Shown: one piece after another, positions 58,685 to 64,000 of the stretch
Position numbering within the stretch: position 1 is the stretch's first letter
Layout: the number at the start of each line of letters is the position of its first letter
DNA from: Berghia stephanieae
Taxonomy: Eukaryota > Mollusca > Gastropoda > Nudibranchia > Aeolidiidae
Assembly: GCA_034508935.3 (NCBI GenBank)
Contig: CM067443.1
Coordinates: forward strand, 6,556,164 to 6,620,163
Direction: 5' to 3'
DNA: 64,000 nt
The notes under the pieces: model-generated
Databases searched by the model: none
Seen by the model: the letters and a program-made list of their open reading frames with translations, nothing else
What the model was told of the DNA's origin: nothing
Position numbers and translations under genes: made by a program

Positions 58685-58860
58685 TGACAATATCGGGGGC
58701 GAGATGGTCGGGTGCATCGAACCGATACCCATAGGACCCGGGTCCGATCCCAACTGTCAACATGTCTTTTTTCCCTTGAGTTCCTACTGTACATTATGCA
58801 ATACTGTGCAGCGGCGGGTGCCAAGGTTATCTCGCTGCGGACTTTTTCCAACACAGACCC
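58685..58860 (+). mobile_element. tRNA-derived SINE head
   Basis: GGGGGCGAGATGGTCGGGTGC (A-box-like) and GGACCCGGGTCCGATCCCAA (B-box) are followed by a body unlike the C family. It is flanked on the right by (ATT)n from 58903. Confidence 0.6.
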
Positions 58861-58902
58861 TAAAGAATAGTTTCCTCTGAGATGACAATGATAATTTATC
58901 TT

Positions 58903-59635
<733 letters not shown>

Positions 59636-60144
59636 CTGGGTGGGGATCCTGACCTCCCATAGCGGGCAGGGGGGTACATACTGTGTCTTCTAACCCCATA
59701 TATCTGTTTTCCAACATGCTTTCTGTCTTTGTCTTGGAATGAGTTTACTGGCCCTGGTCGGAGTCCTGGCTGGGAGGGAAACAGTCAAATGCATAGTTAT
59801 TGTTTTGAGAGATGATATTTTTTTCCTTGTAAATCATGTCTCTGTTATGTATTATTATATTTGTTATTTTTAATGTATAATGTAAGCATCTGAGTGGATT
59901 TTGTACTTGTGTCCGGATGAGACTTATACTTATAGGTGATCTCAAGCTAAGTACATTGATGGTATGCTCTTGGAATCTAAATCTGATCCCTATTTGTTCT
60001 CAGTTCCCCTTTGTCTTACTTTCTCTAGGGTGCTTTAATTGTAATTCTAGAACTTTTTGCGATCCCATTTTCTTCCTTTTTACTGGCGCTGATATAACCT
60101 AAATGTGTTGCAAGCGCCGTAAAACCCTTAAAAACAAACAAAAC

Positions 60145-60146
<2 letters not shown>
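59636..60146 (+). mobile_element. A11: near full-length A-family copy
   Basis: CTGGGTGGGGATCCTGACCT to GGCGCTGATATAACCTAAATG...GCAAGCGCCGTAAAACCC and AAAAACAAACAAAAC. It is very close to A1 in sequence, so both are probably young. Confidence 0.82.
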
Positions 60147-60148
<2 letters not shown>

Positions 60149-60211
<63 letters not shown>

Positions 60212-60217
60212 CTCTCT

Positions 60218-60252
<35 letters not shown>
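60149..60252. repeat. (TC)n directly upstream of exon 18
   Basis: About 100 bases of TC, starting at the A11 tail and ending about 130 bases before the exon 18 acceptor. The long open frame that runs from here into the exon is an artefact upstream of 60380. Confidence 0.9.
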
Positions 60253-60379
60253 CGCCTATCTTTATCTCCCTCTCTCACACATACATACTTTCGCACACCA
60301 CCACGCGTGTTCGTGATACGTGTACCCTCTCAAATATCCCTTTTTGCTAATACTGACACTGACACATCTTTTCCACCAG

Positions 60380-60783
60380 ATGACATTAAACATGACCGTG
60401 TCTTGTGGCGACGGGGACAGGGCTGTCCAGTTCCAAACTGCGTATCAAGGATATGTGGATTCAAGTTCAACGACGTCGGAAACTTTCGGAAACACTGGGC
60501 GGTCACACACGTGCCCTACTCCTCGAGCTACGTTTGTGAAATCTGTGGAAAGTCCTCCAAACGGAGAGATCACGTGTTGCTGCATTACCATGTGCAACAT
60601 GGTAAACGTGGAAACGTCAATCCATCTGTAGAACAACGACCGAATGAGCAGTTTATCGATCCAAGCCCTTTGACTCTTAATCAAGTTCTGGACGCTTGGA
60701 AGCGGCATGCCAAAAAAGATAAACCAATGGACTCTCAATTAACGTTTTTGATGTTTGGAGGCGCCAGTGCCAAAAAGAAATGA
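60380..60783 (+). CDS. alternative terminal exon 18: CPVPNC finger + C2H2 + QFIDP tail + basic end
   Basis: Starts after CATCTTTTCCACCAG with split codon N-AT, then 133 codons and TGA. L-W9-R-R-G-Q-G leads to finger 1: C15-P-V-P-N-C20, 17-residue loop, H38-W-A-V-T-H43. Finger 2 is C52-x2-C55-x12-H68-x4-H73 with SKRRDH. The tail NEQFIDPSPLTLNQV is canonical. A further 30-odd residues rich in Lys (RHAKKDKP, then ASAKKK at the end) could act in nuclear import or DNA contact. It is a tandem sister of exon 19 (shared FRKHW, PYS linker and GxSSKR). The (TC)n 130 bases upstream may affect splice-acceptor use. Confidence 0.88.
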
Positions 60784-60865
60784 AAGAAAAAAGAATTACG
60801 ACTCTAACTCTAAATCACGTTGTGGGTGTTTGGAGGCGCCGACCACACAGACCCAATTATTACAC

Positions 60866-61022
<157 letters not shown>

Positions 61023-61130
61023 GAGAGGATAATGATTTCGCCCCATTTCTTCTTGTCTCTATTTAAAAATTGGACATCTGACCGGTTGATGATGTGTGCA
61101 AACACATTAATTTATGGAATTCTATTCTAT

Positions 61131-61133
<3 letters not shown>

Positions 61134-61213
<80 letters not shown>
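61134..61213. repeat. (TC)n microsatellite
   Basis: About 80 bases of TC. The 345-residue open frame covering 60780-61817 is built from this and neighbouring repeats plus A12 and is not a gene. Confidence 0.95.
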
Positions 61214-61218
<5 letters not shown>

Positions 61219-61242
61219 GTTTTGTTTTTTGTTTCAGTGCCG

Positions 61243-61615
61243 CAATCTGGGTGGGATCTTTTGTCCTCCTATTATGGGCAGGAGGCACATTACTGTGTCT
61301 TATATCCCCCTGTACATGTTTTCCTACTTGGTTTCTGTCTTTTGTCTTGCAACGAGATTACTTGGTTTTGTGCTGGTCCTGGCCGGAATCTTTGACTGGG
61401 ATGGAAATCGTCAAATGTATCGTTATGATTTTTGGCCGATTATATTTTCCCCTTTTAATCATATTTTTGTTATGCACTGTTAGATTTGTTGTTGTGAATA
61501 TCATGGTTTGTTGTAAACATTTGATTGAATTCCTCTTAGTGGGATCCTGTGCTTGTGTCTGGATGGGACTTTTAGGCAATCTCAATCTCAGTATGTACAT
61601 TGATAGTATTGGTAG

Positions 61616-61618
<3 letters not shown>
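61243..61618 (+). mobile_element. A12: A-family copy ending in (TA)n
   Basis: ATCTGGGTGGGATCTTTTGTCC to CTCAATCTCAGTATGTACATTG matches A1. The 3' third is replaced by the (TA)n tract at 61619. Confidence 0.75.
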
Positions 61619-61707
<89 letters not shown>

Positions 61708-61841
61708 AATTATCTCTTGCGTTCTACAAAGGCCGTGGTCGCCTTTTGCCTATGGTTTGTTTGTCGGGTGATTTGGGTTACTCAGGAAAAAAGAGCAGAC
61801 AGGTCTTCGTTCATTAAACAGGCTTTTATACTACTTTGTGT

Positions 61842-61925
<84 letters not shown>
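61619..61925. repeat. (TA)n, then (GT)n(GA)n
   Basis: About 85 bases of TA (61619-61705), a roughly 130-base spacer, then (GT)n plus (GA)n (61844-61925). Confidence 0.95.
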
Positions 61926-61927
<2 letters not shown>

Positions 61928-62143
61928 GTGTTTTCGCACTATTTCAGGGGCAGATCTATATCTTTAACGGAGTATTATTCTTACGAGCCACGAGCTAAAT
62001 TAAATGCTTTTGGATCTCACTGATTGTTAATCTGGAATCGTTTCGTGCGAAATAATATCCAGAAGGTCGCATTATTAAAAGCATGTTCCTTCTCACGTTA
62101 TACATTAAAAGCCTGCATTATATGCCACCGTTTCTTCTACCAG

Positions 62144-62478
62144 ATGGCCACCATCAAGTTCTCTGGCGCCCAGGTCATGGCTGTCCCGTCGGCGATTGTG
62201 ACATGAGATTCAACTTTAGCCAGAACCAGAAGTTCAAAGACGTTAGTAATTTCCGGAAGCATTGGAGTGTTATCCACATGCCTTATTCTATAAGCCACGT
62301 TTGTGTCCTGTGCGGCATGTCTTCAAAGAGGAAACGCGACGTCATCAATCATTACCGAATCCGTCACGGCATTAAAGACGTGAACAGTGTTGGAGAACCT
62401 CGTATGGAGCAAAGACCAAATGCGAAATTCATGGATCCGTACCCTTTGACCCTAGCCATCGTTCTTGGCCGACGTTAG
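62144..62478 (+). CDS. alternative terminal exon 19: WRPGH, CPVGDC finger with longest loop + C2H2 tail
   Basis: Starts after GTTTCTTCTACCAG with split codon N-AT, then 110 codons and TAG. L-W7-R-P-G-H-G leads to finger 1: C13-P-V-G-D-C18, a 20-residue loop (the longest in the array), H39-W-S-V-I-H44. Finger 2 is C53-x2-C56-x12-H69-x4-H74 with SKRKRD. The tail NAKFMDPYPLTL carries Met in place of Ile, as in exon 6. Sister of exon 18, without its basic extension. It is the last member seen; the array may continue past the window. Confidence 0.88.
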
Positions 62479-63891
62479 GCTGTCTTCAACTGGAATATTT
62501 CGAATTTCCTAAGTGATTAATACAGGTGGCACCAGACATATTGCTTGGGCATAATTTGCTTTATAGATAAAGATAACATTATCATATCTTAAGAGTATGA
62601 CAACCACAACCACAAGGCCTAAATGAGCTAGAGTTTTATTTGATCTCTTTAGCTTGAAAGTGGTAAAAAATTATTGTCACCTTCAGAAACAGACGCTAGT
62701 CTATCTTTGAGTGGTTTGCTCCAAATATAACATTCGAATAATATGACACCAACTTAAACACTGAAAGCTAAATTTGTTTTCTACACTGCCTGATCAAGCA
62801 GCTAATGGACGAATCTGAAACAGTTGACGAATTTTTAAAGATATTTATATATATAAATGTGTTGCAATCACCGTAAAACCCTTAAAGAGGTGATTAAAAA
62901 CAAAACAAACATGTAAGGTGCTATTATTGTTAAAAAAGTGTATGTATGATATGATGGTTGGTGTGAGTTTTTTTTTACCTCCACACTATTGCGATTTATA
63001 CATTTCACAGCATGTCTTTTTTCATCAATTCTATTTAACCTCTCCTTATTTTTACTGTCATTTCTCACTCACTGTCATTCCCATGACCGGATGGTCGTCA
63101 GAGGGATGTGCACGATGCAGCTATCACAATCAGAATTTCACGATACTGGGAAAGAAATGTTCAAAGCTGAAGTTAAAGAACGGCAATAAATCAATGACAC
63201 GAGCATTCAGTTGTCATAATTTAGGACTGTCTCAACTCTCATTTACATTTGTTTTATTGTTTGTGTTTCCCGGATCTTTTAGATCAGACACTCATGGGAG
63301 ATAACAGGTTGACCGTATTCATGCTATACATTTAGCACCACACTATACTAGTATCGCAAAAATATCCATACTGTCGACCGCAGCAACTTGACGGATCATA
63401 ATAATAACATGTTATCCCCAGCATAATTTGTTACTATTCAGCGCTAGTAGAAAAAAAGAAGAAGAAAGGTAAAAAAAAAACCCCAATAACAACAAGTAAT
63501 CAGGAATTAGTTTAAGTAAGTACGATTAAGTGTAAATAATCGATTACCTACCATCTTTGCCTATTTAAGGTTCAAATCAGACTATGCGTATTTTCACTTC
63601 AGTCCTTTGTCCGTTTGTGTACAAGGCTTGGGTTCATGTATGCCGAGCTCTTCATTAGCTTGGTCATCTTATGTAGATCATTGACTTCAACATTCACGGA
63701 TGAACGGTTACTATTATTATTATTATTATATTATTATATATTATTATTATTTTATTATTATTATTATTATTATTAAGATGGACAATATGATTTGCAATGC
63801 TTTACGGATAAATAAACATAAAAATTGAATCCGTTTCTGTGTTGTTCTATCCACGCATTTGACACAGTAGGCTGGAGTCCTCTTAGCACTG

Positions 63892-63892
<1 letters not shown>
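62479..63892. other. gap after the last exon
   Basis: No gene is recognised. It holds an A-family 3' tail scrap (62857-62911: AAATGTGTTGCAATCACCGTAAAACCC...), A-runs near 63470 and (ATT)n at about 63713-63775. The open frame at 62918-63304 contains scattered Cys/His but no finger spacing and no acceptor context. Confidence 0.4.
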
Positions 63893-63961
<69 letters not shown>

Positions 63962-64000
63962 CACACACACACCTACACAGTGGGCAGGGAGGCACTTAAT
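63893..64000 (+). repeat. (TC)n, (CA)n and start of an A element at the window edge
   Basis: About 62 bases of TC and a short CA tract are followed by CAGTGGGCAGGGAGGCACTTAAT, which matches the A-family 5' region (compare 7148-7170) and runs off the window. Confidence 0.7.

Noticed and set aside
60103-60379. Upstream part of the long frame entering exon 18
   Set aside because: It is the A11 tail and (TC)n. The CACCAG acceptor at 60379 and the family alignment place the exon start at 60380.
62918-63304. Cys/His-containing frame after exon 19
   Set aside because: The Cys and His residues do not have finger spacing, and the acceptor, lead and tail of the family are missing.

Overview
This window is animal nuclear DNA. 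It is AT-rich and intron-like, with long (TC)n, (TA)n, (ATT)n and (TAC)n microsatellites and homopolymer C/G runs. Short tRNA-derived SINEs, MITE-like foldback elements, mariner and pogo-type fossils and 5'-truncated LINE pieces are scattered through it. All credible coding exons start after splice acceptors. The repeat style suggests an invertebrate, perhaps a lophotrochozoan such as a mollusc, but nothing seen fixes the phylum.

The main content is one very large array, entirely on the + strand, of short zinc-finger exons. I count 17 intact ones (starting at 583, 2081, 2856, 4010, 8305, 8880, 11953, 12465, 13279, 14087, 23065, 28418, 35935, 41371, 44097, 60380 and 62144), two clear decayed ones (27598 and 43117) and one doubtful relic (24289). 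Each begins right after a polypyrimidine tract plus AG, each enters its frame in the same phase (two bases complete a split codon), and each ends in its own stop codon. None has a donor site or a start of its own. An 18th exon with the same phase (54144) encodes a Lys/Arg-rich tail instead of fingers. No shared 5' exon (for example BTB) and no promoter is visible. The simplest reading is a bank of alternative 3'-terminal exons of one gene, organised like insect lola or mod(mdg4): a constant N-terminal part, outside the window, would be spliced to one of many DNA-binding tails.

Fifteen of the intact exons encode the same unusual module. It has an N-terminal W-x-P-G-like lead, then an atypical finger 1 (C-P-V-x-x-C, a loop of 9 to 20 residues, H-W-x-x-x-H), a standard C2H2 finger 2 with a KRK/KRR patch, and a conserved end around N-x-Q-F-I-D-P-x-P-L-T. 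Two exons (583 and 44097) encode instead a C2H2 plus C2HC finger pair. Sub-clusters (2081/2856; 14087/23065/27598; 35935/41371/43117; 60380/62144) look like successive tandem duplicates, with decay of some copies.

Layout: 0.6-14.4 kb is exon-dense (ten exons). 14.4-23 kb is repeats only (pogo-like element, foldback MITE, a B element). 23-28.7 kb has two intact exons, one clear decayed one and one doubtful relic. 28.7-44.4 kb has three intact exons and one decayed copy among LINE, SINE and MITE debris. 44.4-60.3 kb is mostly repeats plus the basic exon at 54144. 60.3-62.5 kb has the last finger pair. A roughly 530-bp SINE-like family (called A here), with a 3' stem-loop and an AAAACCCTTAAAAACAAAC-type tail, occurs at least a dozen times; two copies have clear target-site duplications. 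No retrovirus, LTR element, Polinton or toxin gene was recognised.
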